From Tieghemiomyces parasiticus (lineage: Eukaryota; Kickxellomycota; Dimargaritomycetes; Dimargaritales; Dimargaritaceae), in the NCBI GenBank assembly GCA_027575765.1, contig JANBPT010000997.1:1-16813 (forward strand): a stretch of 16,813 nucleotides of DNA, written 5' to 3'. Made by a program: the position numbers and the translations under genes. Below, in pieces: positions 1 through 9,400 of this stretch; positions within the stretch are counted from its first letter, which is position 1, and the number at the start of each line of letters is the position of its first letter. Below the pieces are notes generated by a model. That model ran no database searches. It saw only the letters and a list, made by a program, of their open reading frames with translations, and was not told the DNA's origin.

Positions 1-4
1 AAGT

Positions 5-77
5 TGGAGAAGCTGGGCGTCGATCCCAGTGCCTCTCGCATGCTAAGCGAGCGCTCTACCATTTGAGCTACATCCCC
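5..77 (-). tRNA. tRNA-Ala, anticodon AGC
   Basis: Read on the minus strand this folds as a complete 73-nt cloverleaf. It has a 7-bp acceptor stem with one U6-U67 mismatch, the G3-U70 wobble pair that marks alanine tRNAs, a GCTC/GAGC D stem, a CTCGC/GCGAG anticodon stem, and a CTGGG/CCCAG T stem with an ATCGACG loop. The discriminator base is A73 (position 5). The anticodon AGC is at 42-44, with A34 expected to become inosine. CCA is not encoded and there is no intron, as expected for a nuclear eukaryotic gene. The internal A and B boxes appear intact, so RNA polymerase III transcription to the left is plausible; the terminator lies outside the window. The 5' end of the gene touches the 5' end of LINE E1 directly, and its first 14 nt are the sequence repeated at every LINE junction. 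Confidence 0.95.
64..77. repeat. 14-bp target sequence, copy within tRNA-Ala
   Basis: TGAGCTACATCCCC on the plus strand is nucleotides 1-14 of tRNA-Ala read backwards. The same 14 bp follow the 3' end of every LINE in the window. This is therefore the left-hand copy of a target-site duplication, or the original target. It covers the 5' acceptor strand and part of the A box. Confidence 0.85.
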
Positions 78-264
78 ACCTTTCTTTCCGCTATTGATTT
101 TTTTCGTCGAATTCACGCTCCGACCGTTTTTCAATAGCTTATATCTCGACAAATACTTATCCAATCAGGCTCAAACTAATTTTATTCAATTTTCCTCGTT
201 CACCTCTACAAAACGATTTTTTGTTTTTTCGAAATTCGTTCATTTGGTCAACAATTTCTTCGAA
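78..264 (+). promoter_or_regulatory. E1 5' UTR / probable internal promoter
   Basis: AT-rich leader between the tRNA and ORF1. It opens with a box, ACCTTTCTTTCCGCTATT (78-95), shared with the starts of E2, E4 (variant) and E5. A second shared motif, TATCTCGACAAATA, lies near 142-155. LINEs normally carry an internal promoter at the 5' end, so this region is the expected promoter, but none is proven. An ATG at 94 is in frame with ORF1 and would add 57 codons of low-complexity Phe-rich sequence; I treat that stretch as leader. Confidence 0.6.
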
Positions 265-1356
265 ATGAATCGCGAAATTTCGACATTTTTTTCAACATCT
301 GGTCTTAATGGCGCGACATTGCAACAACAATTGGACCAAAATCCACTTTTAAAGTTTGTAATTTCAAAGATGGAAGATCAAGAACAACGTTTTCAACAAT
401 TTGAAAGCGTTCAACACCAACTTTCTGATGCTTTGAACGAGATTACTCGATTGAATGGGGTCATTTCGACATTGCAAAAGAAATTAGCCAAGTATGAAAA
501 TGATTACGTGGCCCCCCCTGCCGCCCAAAATTCCCCCTCCGTGCACCCCGCTGGAAATTCGCTGCCCTCCCAGGGACTTGAACCGAAGGTCGCCGGTACT
601 GAGGCCAGTACTTGGGCCACTGTGGCCGCCCGCCCAGCCAGTCGCCCTGCCGCCCGCCAAGCCAGCCGCCCTGCCCGCCCTGCCCGTAAGGCCCGTACGG
701 TAGAAGCCGCCCTTAGGGCATTTCAGCCTATGGATCCTGAGGCCCCCAAAGGTTTTGGTTACCTTTATGTTCCCCGTGCACGCAAGTTAGCACGTTCTGA
801 TGTCCGCCGTCGTCTCCGTACCATTGGCATTGATACTTCTCGTGTCTTAGACATTTGTTTCCCCGCCCGAGGTGTAATGGGTCTTCTGGTCCATGCTCAG
901 TATGCCCAGTCTGTTATCGACATTTTTGGTGCAGGTAAGGTTCCAGTTGATACAGATCTTGATCCCACGAACCCTTCTTTGCTTGAGGACCCCAAGTTTA
1001 AGGATTTAACTCCTGAACGTCGTGCTGCTGCTGCCATTCAAGTGCATGCAAACCGTTGTCTCTCTGCCCTTCGTCGTCTTCGTGTGGACTTGATCCCTGC
1101 TGTTGGTCACTCTTTTGTGGAGAATGGCTGGATTGCCGAAGAAGATGTTACTGACGTCCTTGCTGAGGTTCGTGCCGGTGCTCCTAAGAAGCGCAAGTCT
1201 CCTCCTGGTGGCTCTGTTGCTGAAGTTGCTCGTCTTGCGGCCTTTAGTGCTTTTAGTGGTCCTTCGTCTTCTGACTCGGATGATGAGTCTGTGATGTCTG
1301 TCTCCTCTGTCTCTGCTTCTGTTTCTGAGCGACACTCTGGTATCTCCTCTCAATGA
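265..1356 (+). CDS. LINE E1 ORF1 protein (coiled coil + RRM-like RNA-binding)
   Basis: Protein of 363 residues, expected to bind and package the element RNA. Residues about 20-78 are a Gln/Leu-rich coiled coil, likely for oligomerisation. Residues about 82-152 are Pro/Ala/Arg-rich. From G163 on comes a block conserved with the other two ORF1s (GFGYLYVPRARK..., RRRLRTIGIDTSRVLDICFP, GVMGLLVH), which looks like an RRM-type beta-alpha-beta fold. That fold is inferred from the pattern and not tested. A PKKRK nuclear-localisation-like motif sits at residues 307-311, followed by a Ser/Asp-rich tail. No CCHC knuckles are visible. I chose the ATG at 265 over the one at 94 because it follows CTTCGAA, as the E4 start follows TTCGAA, and because the extra 57 residues match nothing in the E2 or E4 ORF1. 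The stop TGA overlaps the ORF2 start. Confidence 0.87.
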   Translation: MNREISTFFSTSGLNGATLQQQLDQNPLLKFVISKMEDQEQRFQQFESVQHQLSDALNEITRLNGVISTLQKKLAKYENDYVAPPAAQNSPSVHPAGNSLPSQGLEPKVAGTEASTWATVAARPASRPAARQASRPARPARKARTVEAALRAFQPMDPEAPKGFGYLYVPRARKLARSDVRRRLRTIGIDTSRVLDICFPARGVMGLLVHAQYAQSVIDIFGAGKVPVDTDLDPTNPSLLEDPKFKDLTPERRAAAAIQVHANRCLSALRRLRVDLIPAVGHSFVENGWIAEEDVTDVLAEVRAGAPKKRKSPPGGSVAEVARLAAFSAFSGPSSSDSDDESVMSVSSVSASVSERHSGISSQ

Positions 1357-4300
1357 GTGAGTTACTAATGGGTGATCGTCTCAGGGTAAGTATCTGGAAC
1401 GCCAATGGTCTTCGGTCCACTGTCGTCCAGGATGTTCTTTCCCATTGTTCCCCTCCCGGTCCTTCTTCTCCTAATAGACAGTTACTAACTCCTTCCATTC
1501 TTTTCATTACAGAAACATGGCTTCTCTCTCCTTCCCTCCTTCCTACCAACTGGGCACAATATCATGTTTATGGTGAACCTGTTGCTTCGGCTAACCGTGG
1601 ATCCTTAGGTGTATGTGCTCTAGTGTCTCCTTCCTTTCCTTATCGTGTCTTTCAATTACCCTCTCCTAACAAATATACCCTGGCCCTGAAGGTTGGTTCT
1701 CTCCGCCTCTTGTGTCTTTATCTTCCTCCCTCCTTGCCTCGTGCTCAGGTTGTATCTCTTCTGTCCTCTCTTCCTACTCATCCGAATACCATTATCTGCG
1801 GTGATCTTAACGCTCGTTTAGGTGATCTCGTTGGTGATAGTGTCCTCTCTCCTCGTGGTCGTGATTTAATCTCTTGGATTAATGATCGACAACTGTGTCT
1901 CTTGAACTCGTCTCTTTGCTTTGGTGTTCCCACTTGGCTTGGTATGCGGCGTGGGCAAGAAGTAAGTAGTATCATTGACCTCTACCTCACAAATGCAACT
2001 CTTCAAGACCCCTCCATTTGTGTTGAATCCGATCTCTCCCTTTCCTCCGATCATCGTTTGATGCATCTTACATTCTCCTTTGACCTTTCCTCCTCTGATG
2101 CTGCTTCTTCTTCGTCTTCGTCTGCTGCCTCCATCCATCCTCGTCGTCTGTGGAACTTGTCTCGTCTGGCTGACCCTGGCTGTGCACTTGTGTATGAGTC
2201 TACGTTTAAGGATCTGACCTCTTCCCTGGCTTCTACTTTGGATGATCTGGTGAATAATCCTCCTGCTTCTCCTCCTTGTATCGAAGATCTTAACAAGTCT
2301 CTTCTGGATGCCATATATACCAGTTTAGATAAGACTGTTGGTCCAAGGTGCCCTAGACCAGCTCATTGGAAAAAGTACTGGAATTCGTCTCTTGAATCTG
2401 CTGCTCGTATCCGTGACAACTTGTATCGCAAGTGGCGTCATTCAAAGCCTGGTCCTGAGAAGGTTTACTGGTACCAACAACATCAGAAAGCTCAAGTCTC
2501 CTTTCGTCGTGCTGTGATGCATGCTAAACGTGAGTCCTGGCGGGCGTTCTGTTCCTCACTTGAATCTGATTTCTCCAAAGCTACGGCCAAGGTTAAACAG
2601 CTCAAGCGTAGGCATCAGACGTCCAGCTCCTTTACACATCCTGATGGTCCTGTTGCTGCAGTTCAAGCTATGGCTTCTCATCTATCCTCGGTGTTTCGTG
2701 GTGATCTTCTTCCTTCTCCTCGGATGGCTCTTCCTTATGGTCTGGCTAATCCTGTTCTTCCTTTCTCGGTCCCTAGTGGTGTCTCCTCTGGTGCTGTCTC
2801 CCTTGGTGGTGTCTCCTCTGGTAGTCTTCCATTTGGTGGTACTCCTATTAGTTCTCCTTCCTCTCCTTTTGACCCTCTTGCCTTGCGTAAACTCATCCAA
2901 CTCCTCCCAAATCGTAAAGCTCCTGGTTGCGATCACATCAAAGCTGAGATGCTTAAACCACTTCGATTTGTTCTTGCTCCTCTTCTCTCTCTTCTCTTCT
3001 CTCTCTGCTGGCAATGGTCCTATGTTCCTTCTTCCTGGCGTCATGCCCAAGTCTTCCCTATCTACAAGAAAGGGGATCCGTCACTTCCCTCAAACTACCG
3101 TCCTATATCCCTTACCTCTGTCTTCCGTAAACTCCTTGAATTCTCTCTTGCTCCTCTTCTCTCTCGTTTCTCTCCACCCCTTGATTTAGCTCAAGGTGGC
3201 TTCCGTCCTCGTCGCAGTGCACTTGATCAAGCTCTTTGCCTGCACGAACTTATGCACTCTTACTTCCGTCTCCACCACCACTATCCTGTAGTTGCCTTTT
3301 TGGATATCAAGTCGGCTTACGATACTGTAGATCGTCGGGTTATCTGGAATGCTCTCTCTTCTGCTGGTGCTCCTGGTGCTTTTCTGTCTCTGTTGGCCCA
3401 TCTCTTTGATGATGTCTCGGTTTCGGTCTTGCTCTCAGATCACTGTTCCTCTCCTTTCTCTCCCGTTACTGGTGTGCTTCAAGGTTCCGTCCTATCGCCT
3501 CACTTGTATTCGGTGTATATCAACTCCCTTCCTGCTCTCCTTCGTTCTGTTGCTACCCCTTTCACTCATTTGGTTCCTTTCTCCTCTTCTCCTTCGTCTC
3601 CCCTTACTGCAGTTAACTGTCTTCTTTTTGCTGATGATGTTGCCATCTTTGGTTCTAAAGAGTCAGTTCAAGAAATGCTGCAGTTGGCTGAACGTCATTC
3701 TCTCCGTCTCGGTTACCGTTGGAATCCCCATAAGTGTGCCGTCTTAAACCATCCCTCTGCTACCTCCTCAACATCCTCTAACTTCCGTCTCTCCCTCTAT
3801 AACACTCCCCTTCCTCAGGTGGATGAATTCGTTTACTTAGGTGTTCCTTTCGTCAAGAATGGTATGTCTGGTGCTTCTCTGGTCTCTTTGCGTTCTCCTG
3901 GTGTCTTAAAGGTCATGGGTATCCTGAACCTCATCGGTGTGAATCGTAATGGTTTCTCTCTCCTTTTGTGTGCTCGTCTTTATGCTACCTTTGTTCGTCC
4001 CAAGTTCGAATATGGGTTAGCCATCTCTAAACTGTCTGCTGCGGATTTCAAGGCTCTTGAGTCCCTTCAAGATCGGTGTCTTCGTCTCCTCTTTGGTGGT
4101 CGTCCTACTTCTTCTACAAAGGTCTTTAAGCATATGGTCACTCTTCCTGATGTTCGTCAAAGGGTTGATGTCCTAACTACCAAGTTTGTCCTTCGTTTCC
4201 ACTCCCTTCCTTCTACTTGCCTTCTTCGCCTCCTTGAACAGTCTATTACTGCTTCTCGTATCAAACACCATCTCTCCCAGAACCGTCTCTTCCTTTCCTT

Positions 4301-4826
4301 ACCTTCTCCTCCTCCTCCTACTCCGTCTCGCCTCAAGTCCTTCTTCTTTGAACAACGTAAGCTTCAGCTTGCTGAAACACTGCGTCGTAACAAACAAGTC
4401 CTCCTCTCTGCCTGTCGTCCTTCTCTTGAGATCGATCCGATTCTCTTTGTTCCTGCGTCTCGTTCTGAGCGTAGCCGTCTGGTTCGTTGGCGTCTTGGTT
4501 GGCTTCCTTCTGGTGCTGGTGTTGAAGACTGCGTCTGTGGTTCTGATCGCCGTTCCCGTCGTCATGTTCTTGAGTGCCCTTCCATTCCTTCTTCTCTCTG
4601 GGATTGTCTTCCTCCTTCCTCTTCACCTGGTTTGCATCCTATTGATGCTGCCTTGAATTCGCTCTCTACTTCTCCTTCCTCTCCTGCTCCCTCTTGGTGG
4701 TCTGCTCTCCTGTCTCTCCTTTGGTATGTGGACTGTTCCTGTCACCCTGGGAATTTCATCCCTGAAGACCCTTCTCCTGGTTCCCTTTGGATCCAACGTT
4801 CCTCTCTTTCTGGTCGCTCTGGCTAG
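1353..4826 (+). CDS. LINE E1 ORF2: AP-type endonuclease / reverse transcriptase
   Basis: Polyprotein of 1157 residues for target-primed reverse transcription. The N-terminal endonuclease/exonuclease/phosphatase fold shows WNANGL (N16), TETW (E54), GDLNARLGD (150-158), SSIID (D209) and SDH (232-234), all the expected catalytic positions. A basic linker (about 325-430) and a Ser/Gly-rich variable stretch precede the reverse transcriptase (about 510-790). The RT shows NRKAPGCDH, YKKGDPSLPSNYRPISLTS, AFLDIKSAYDTVDR (D651), GVLQGSVLSP and FADD (759-762). Near the C terminus is a finger C1060-x-C1062-x8-H1071-x3-C1075, the CCHC type common in LINE ORF2. I see no RNase H domain. The start ATG overlaps the ORF1 stop as ATGA, so translation probably depends on reinitiation. 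Length and completeness suggest function. Confidence 0.95.
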   Translation: MSELLMGDRLRVSIWNANGLRSTVVQDVLSHCSPPGPSSPNRQLLTPSILFITETWLLSPSLLPTNWAQYHVYGEPVASANRGSLGVCALVSPSFPYRVFQLPSPNKYTLALKVGSLRLLCLYLPPSLPRAQVVSLLSSLPTHPNTIICGDLNARLGDLVGDSVLSPRGRDLISWINDRQLCLLNSSLCFGVPTWLGMRRGQEVSSIIDLYLTNATLQDPSICVESDLSLSSDHRLMHLTFSFDLSSSDAASSSSSSAASIHPRRLWNLSRLADPGCALVYESTFKDLTSSLASTLDDLVNNPPASPPCIEDLNKSLLDAIYTSLDKTVGPRCPRPAHWKKYWNSSLESAARIRDNLYRKWRHSKPGPEKVYWYQQHQKAQVSFRRAVMHAKRESWRAFCSSLESDFSKATAKVKQLKRRHQTSSSFTHPDGPVAAVQAMASHLSSVFRGDLLPSPRMALPYGLANPVLPFSVPSGVSSGAVSLGGVSSGSLPFGGTPISSPSSPFDPLALRKLIQLLPNRKAPGCDHIKAEMLKPLRFVLAPLLSLLFSLCWQWSYVPSSWRHAQVFPIYKKGDPSLPSNYRPISLTSVFRKLLEFSLAPLLSRFSPPLDLAQGGFRPRRSALDQALCLHELMHSYFRLHHHYPVVAFLDIKSAYDTVDRRVIWNALSSAGAPGAFLSLLAHLFDDVSVSVLLSDHCSSPFSPVTGVLQGSVLSPHLYSVYINSLPALLRSVATPFTHLVPFSSSPSSPLTAVNCLLFADDVAIFGSKESVQEMLQLAERHSLRLGYRWNPHKCAVLNHPSATSSTSSNFRLSLYNTPLPQVDEFVYLGVPFVKNGMSGASLVSLRSPGVLKVMGILNLIGVNRNGFSLLLCARLYATFVRPKFEYGLAISKLSAADFKALESLQDRCLRLLFGGRPTSSTKVFKHMVTLPDVRQRVDVLTTKFVLRFHSLPSTCLLRLLEQSITASRIKHHLSQNRLFLSLPSPPPPTPSRLKSFFFEQRKLQLAETLRRNKQVLLSACRPSLEIDPILFVPASRSERSRLVRWRLGWLPSGAGVEDCVCGSDRRSRRHVLECPSIPSSLWDCLPPSSSPGLHPIDAALNSLSTSPSSPAPSWWSALLSLLWYVDCSCHPGNFIPEDPSPGSLWIQRSSLSGRSG

Positions 4827-5080
4827 TCTGTCCTCTCCTTCTTTGCTTGTCTCCCTCGTCCCTGCTGAACGACTTGTGTTCTTGTTACGTCCTTGCTCCC
4901 TCCCCACTGCCAATCTTGTCTAGTGCACGCTGCGGGTGTGGACCTGGTGTCAAGATGCTTGTCTATTAAGTTTATGTCCCCTTTCTGCACACATTTCCTT
5001 TTTTTGTTATTATCATCGATTCACATATAATATTTTTAGTTTACCTCCCCTTTTATGTACCATTTAGATAGCAATTTAAT

Positions 5081-5092
5081 GCTTTTTTAAGC
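5081..5092 (+). promoter_or_regulatory. 3' UTR RNA hairpin of E1
   Basis: GCTT-TTTT-AAGC: a 4-bp stem with a 4-nt loop, 39 nt before the element end. The same position in E2, E3 and E4 has a stem of different sequence that still pairs. Confidence 0.65.
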
Positions 5093-5107
5093 GCCTGCAT
5101 AGTATCT

Positions 5108-5113
5108 AATAAA
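5108..5113 (+). terminator. Poly(A) signal AATAAA, E1
   Basis: Canonical AATAAA at the same place in all four 3' UTRs, here 18 nt before the element end. It may define the end of the RNA. No poly(A) run follows in the DNA. Confidence 0.5.
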
Positions 5114-5131
5114 GTAATATAAGTTTTCACC

Positions 5132-5145
5132 TGAGCTACATCCCC
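5132..5145. repeat. 14-bp tRNA-Ala-derived duplication, E1/E2 junction
   Basis: TGAGCTACATCCCC, identical to tRNA-Ala nt 1-14 (reverse complement) and to 64-77. Only the first 14 nt of the tRNA are present, so this is a target-site duplication and not a second tRNA. The E2 start that follows carries an extra ACCCC before the usual 5' box. Confidence 0.85.
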
Positions 5146-5547
5146 ACCCCACCTTTCTTTCCGCTATTTATTTTTTTGGTTGTTTTTAAACCCAGATTAA
5201 TAAAAAGTCGATTTTCAACACGTTATTTCTCGACAACTAGAAGTCATCCATCGCTCAAACTAGCACCATTCGAAAGATATTTAAAAGGTTCACCTACTGA
5301 ATTTTTTTTATTTCGATCCGACCACTTTTTGTTCACTTTTTTTCACATTCATTTCTCGACATTTTACGTTATTTTTCTCTTTGACGCGTAATATCTCGAG
5401 AACTAGACATCGCACAAGCCACATCTTTGCAAATTTAAAAAGCTTGAATTTTTCTGCATCATATATATCAATTTCAAGTCAATCGGTTAACATCTGCCCA
5501 TTTCTTAATTTTAATTATTGGAATTGCGTAATCACCCATTAGACGAA
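5146..5547 (+). promoter_or_regulatory. E2 5' UTR / probable internal promoter, with repeated motif
   Basis: The leader contains the 5' box CCTTTCTTTCCGCTATT near 5152-5168. Two related stretches lie about 165 nt apart: GTTATTTCTCGACAACTAG (5222-5240) and GTAATATCTCGAGAACTAG (5388-5406). A shorter TTTCTCGAC occurs at 5352-5360. E1 and E4 have one such motif each. Two copies here could be promoter-like monomers, as 5' monomers are in some LINEs; that is inference. A weak reading frame (5176-5391) within it shows no recognisable protein. Confidence 0.55.
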
Positions 5548-6492
5548 ATGAGCATGAACACTAATGTTGACATCTCATCCATCATGAATCAAATTGCTGT
5601 ACTAACAGCAAGGGTAAGTGAGCATGACAAACTTATGGAACGTTTCGCTGCTATGGAGGAGCAAATTTCCTCATTAAAGAGCAAGAATCAAGACCTAGAG
5701 CGTGAAAATGCTGCCCTCCGTGCCCGCCTGGCTGAAGCCTCGGTCAGTCCCGCTGCCCCCACTGGAGCCCCCGCTGGAGCCCCCGCTGGAGTCCCTGCCG
5801 CCCCTGCCGCCTTGCCTGCCGCCCAAGGTACTGCTGCCTCTATGTGGAGTACTGTTGCCGCCCGTGCCCCAAAGGCCCCAAAGAGTTCTCCAAAGACTCC
5901 TAAGGTTAAGAAGGCGTCACCTAAGCACCGTGAAGCTATTGTACGTGGCTTCAATGAAGTCACAGGTCCTACTGGGTACACAACTGTGTACATTAACCGC
6001 TCCCGCCGATTCACCAAGACTGAAGTAAGGCGTAATCTCCGTCTCCTCGGCGCCGAACCTCGCCGTATCATTGACGTCTCGTTCCCTGCCCGCAACATAA
6101 TTGGCTTGTTGATCCATAGGGGTTTCCAAGAAGAGTTTGAGCAACTCTTGTCCACTGCCAAGGTCTCCGTCATCAAAAACTTTGATCCTTTGGACCCTGT
6201 TCATGTTGCTGACCCAAAGTACAAGTCTTTGGATGTCTCCTCTCGTTCGGACGTTGCTCTTCGCCTCCAGAACCAACGTTCTATCTTGTCTCTTCAGTAC
6301 TTGGCTAAGTACCGTGCCCCCTTGTTTGCTCCCGTTGCTCGTGAGTACCTGAATCAAGGTTGGATCTCTGAAGAGGACTTACCTTCTCTGGCTCCCCGTA
6401 ATGCTCTTGCTTCCTGGGATGATGTGGATTCCTTTTCTGTCTCTTCTCTTGCTGCTGGTCCTACTGACACCGAAATGCTCGAGGATTATTAA
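5548..6492 (+). CDS. LINE E2 ORF1 protein (coiled coil + RRM-like RNA-binding)
   Basis: Protein of 314 residues starting MSMNTNVDISS. The ATG at 5548 follows GACGAA, close to the TTCGAA/CTTCGAA before the other ORF1 starts; an upstream in-frame TTG (5518) is not needed. Residues about 10-65 form a heptad-rich coiled coil with many charged residues (MEEQISSLKSKNQDLEREN). Residues about 66-130 are Ala/Pro then Lys/Pro-rich and basic; the DNA there has three 12-bp repeats (5764-5799). The short motif MWSTVAAR matches TWATVAAR in E1. The conserved RNA-binding-like block begins near G143 (GYTTVYINRSRRF..., RRNLRLLGAEPRRIIDVSFP, IIGLLIH). The acidic tail ends at TAA, which shares its last A with the ORF2 start. 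It probably coats the element RNA. Confidence 0.87.
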   Translation: MSMNTNVDISSIMNQIAVLTARVSEHDKLMERFAAMEEQISSLKSKNQDLERENAALRARLAEASVSPAAPTGAPAGAPAGVPAAPAALPAAQGTAASMWSTVAARAPKAPKSSPKTPKVKKASPKHREAIVRGFNEVTGPTGYTTVYINRSRRFTKTEVRRNLRLLGAEPRRIIDVSFPARNIIGLLIHRGFQEEFEQLLSTAKVSVIKNFDPLDPVHVADPKYKSLDVSSRSDVALRLQNQRSILSLQYLAKYRAPLFAPVAREYLNQGWISEEDLPSLAPRNALASWDDVDSFSVSSLAAGPTDTEMLEDY

Positions 6493-9400
6493 TGAGTGCG
6501 TCAACCACTCCTCTTAATAATGCCTTTCCTGACTCCTCTCCTTTTCTTGTCTCCCATTCCTCTCCTTTGTCTCCTTCTTTCTCTTCTTCCGCCTCCTCCT
6601 CCATCCCACTCACTATCGGCCTGTGGAACGCTCGCGGTCTTCGGGAATCAACGATAGATGATGTCCTCCGTTTCTGTCAGTCCTTTTCTGTGGTGTTTAT
6701 CACTGAAACTTGGCTTCTCCCTCCTTGTCGTCTCCCAACAACTTGGCAACAATTCCATCTTCCTGGTGTCCCAGTCTCTGGTGATTATCGTGGCTCTCAA
6801 GGTATCTGTTGTCTTGTTAATCCTTCTTGTCCTCTTCCCGCATTTGAAGTACCTCTCCCTGGTAATCAGTTCGCACTTGGTATTCAACTTGGTCGCCATT
6901 TGCGTCTGATTTGCTTGTATCTCCCGCCTGACCAGCCTACAATGAGATGTTCGGATGTGTCTTCAGTGCTTTCTTCTCTTCCTCTGTCCCATGATACCAT
7001 CATATGTGGTGATCTCAATGCCCGTCTTGGTGATATTACTGGTGACTCTGGTTCTAACTCTCGTGGTGCCACGGTTCTTGACTGGTGCATGGATAACAAC
7101 TTGTCCATCTTGAATCGACACTTGTCCTTTGGTGTGCCCACTCTTGTTGACTTTCGTCGTGGTCGTCCTGTTAGTAGTATAGTAGACTACTTTATCACTA
7201 ACTTGGTGCCCTATGATGCTTCTCTCCCTTCTGCTTCTTTAACGGTGGCTTCAGATCTGTCTTTGGGCTCTGACCATAAGCTTATGTCTCTATCCTTTGA
7301 GTACTGTCCTCCTCAAGCCTCTGTGGTTCATCCCTCCCCTACTACCTCTTCTGCTTCTTTGTCAAGCTTTCGTCGCTGCTGGAATCTGTCCCGGTTAAAA
7401 GAACCTGATGTCTGTGATCTCTTCTATCACAAGTTTGCTTCTTTAGCCTTTTCTTTAGTCCAAGATCTTCGTGCTCTTGTGTCCTCTCCTCCCCGTTCTC
7501 GCCCAGATATTGATGCCATCAATCAACGGCTCAATGATGCCATTTACACGGCTCTGGATCAATCAGTTGGTGCTCGTGCTCAACGGCCGGCCCATTGGAA
7601 GAAGTTCTGGACTCCTGACCTCCAAGAAGCTGCTGATCGTCGTGAACGGTATTATCGTCGGTGGAAACACTCTCGTAGTGCCATGGACAAGATCTACTGG
7701 TGGAATATGCATGTTGAAGCTCATGCAAAGTTTAAGCAAGACCTTCGTCGGGCTAAACAAGTCTCTTGGCGTGCTTTCTGTGACTCCCTCGAGAAAGATG
7801 ACTTTGGTACCGTGGTCCTTCCTAAGGTAAAGCGGATCAAATCTCGTAGGCAACGACAATCTGGCTTTGTCCATCCGGATGGTGACTCGGCAGGTGCAAT
7901 CGCTTTGCGGGACCACCTTGCTTCTGTTTACTCTGGTTCGTCCCTTCCTTCTGTTCGTCCTCCTACTCTTGAGGTTAGTCCTGACTCTCTTCCCTTTTCT
8001 GTCTCTTTACCCTCTTGTGGTAACTCTGGCTCCTCTCCTGGTGATCTTATGGCTATTGATGACGATGGTTTCTCTGAGGTCATTCGTGTTGACAACATCA
8101 TTAGTCACATTAAGTGTCTACCTCGTAGAAAAGCTCCTGGTTCTGACCATCTGCGTGCTGAGATGCTGATACCCATCAAGAAGCCTCTTGCAAAGGTTCT
8201 CTCTCCTCTCTTCGCTCTCTGCTACCAGTGGTCTTATACCCCTCTTCTTTGGCGTGAGGCTCAAGTGGTGCCTATTCACAAGAAAGGTGATCCTTCTGTC
8301 CCGTCCAACTTCAGACCAATCTCAGTTACTTCTATCGTTCGTAAGTTGTTTGAAATGTGTCTTGCTCCTTTTCTTTCTCTTGTCTCTCCTCCTTTGGACG
8401 TAGCTCAAGGTGGTTTCCGACCGCAACGAAGTGCTCTGGATCAGGCCCTCTGCTTGCATGACCTTATGAAGGAGTACTTTCGTGTGCATCATCACTGGCC
8501 TGTAGTTGCTTTCTTGGATATCAAGGCTGCTTATGACACTGTGGATCGAAGAGTGATTTGGAATTCTCTTTTGTCTGTTTCTGCTCCTGTTGGTCTTGTC
8601 TCGTTACTTGCCAATATGTTTGACGATGTCTCCATTTCTGTATTGCTTCGTAATACTGTTTCTCCTCCCTTTTGGCCATCTACTGGTGTGCTTCAAGGTT
8701 CAGTCTTGAGTCCTCATTTGTACAGTTTGTACATTAACTCTCTGGCTCCCCTTCTTCGAACTGCTGCGTCTTCTTCGACAACAAGAGTTCTTTCTTCCTC
8801 TCCTTCTGGTCCCTTGGTAAATCCTTGGACGTATCCTCCTTCTGGTTCTCTTGCTCCTTCTCCCACGGCTATTAATCTTCTGCTATATGCTGATGATGTT
8901 GCTCTCTTCGGGTCTGCTCGTGAGGTAAAACGGATGCTCTCTCTTGCTGAGGCTCACTCTCTGGAACTTGGTTACCGTTGGTCCCCATCCAAGTGTGCTC
9001 TCTTGAACCCTCCTTCGTCGACTTCGACTGGATTTGTCCCCCTGAAGCTATATGGTCAAGACTTGCCTATAGTGGATGAGTTTATCTACCTTGGTGTTCC
9101 TTTCCGCCGTAATGGCATCTGCTCCTCTTCTGTGGTGCTTAAGGGTAAACCTGGTGCTCTCGCCTCTATGGCTCATCTTCGAGACATTGGTGCAAATCGT
9201 TCTGGTTTCTCCTTCCTGCTCTCCTCTCGGCTTTATGCCTCCTTCGTGCGTCCCAAGGTCGAGTATGGCCTAGCCATTACTCGTCTCTTGTCAAAGGACT
9301 ACAAGGCCCTTGAACGAATCCAAGATACTTGTCTTCGGATGATCTTTGGTGGTCATCGTGCTGCCTCCACTATGGTGTTTATCCATTTGGTCAATCTGCC

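Larger units (their letters stand above)
78..5131 (+). mobile_element. Full-length non-LTR retrotransposon E1
   Basis: Complete two-ORF LINE of about 5.05 kb. It has a 187-nt 5' UTR, ORF1 (265-1356), ORF2 (1353-4826) and a 305-nt 3' UTR ending TTTTCACC. It is flanked by TGAGCTACATCCCC on both sides: 64-77 inside the tRNA and 5132-5145. Both ORFs are open with all catalytic residues present, so it could be active. There are no LTRs and no poly(A) tail. In proteins it is closer to E4 than to E2/E3. The 5' boundary could shift by a few bases. Its first base adjoins the first base of the divergently oriented tRNA gene. Confidence 0.92.
4827..5131 (+). other. E1 3' UTR
   Basis: Non-coding tail. 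It holds a block shared with E2 and E3 (CCACTGCCAA...CTAGTGCACG, 4904-4927) in which CACT and AGTG can pair. Further on are a 4-bp hairpin (5081-5092) and a poly(A) signal AATAAA (5108-5113), 18 nt before the element end. It ends TTTTCACC without poly(A). These parts probably form the RNA structure that the ORF2 protein recognises. Other short ORFs here look like chance. Confidence 0.75.

Noticed and set aside
94..264. 57-codon in-frame N-terminal extension of E1 ORF1
   Set aside because: Phe-rich translation of an AT-rich leader with no match in E2 or E4 ORF1; the ATG at 265 has the CTTCGAA context also found before the E4 start.
2521..3189. Plus-strand ORF of 222 codons inside E1 ORF2 (and similar Leu-rich ORFs in other places)
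   Set aside because: A shadow in another frame: Leu/Val/Ser low-complexity translation of CT-rich sequence, with no counterpart at the same position in E2 or E4.
3700..4826. RNase H domain at the C-terminal side of ORF2
   Set aside because: None of the expected D-E-D-D spaced motifs can be seen past the RT in E1-E4; only the CCHC finger is recognisable.
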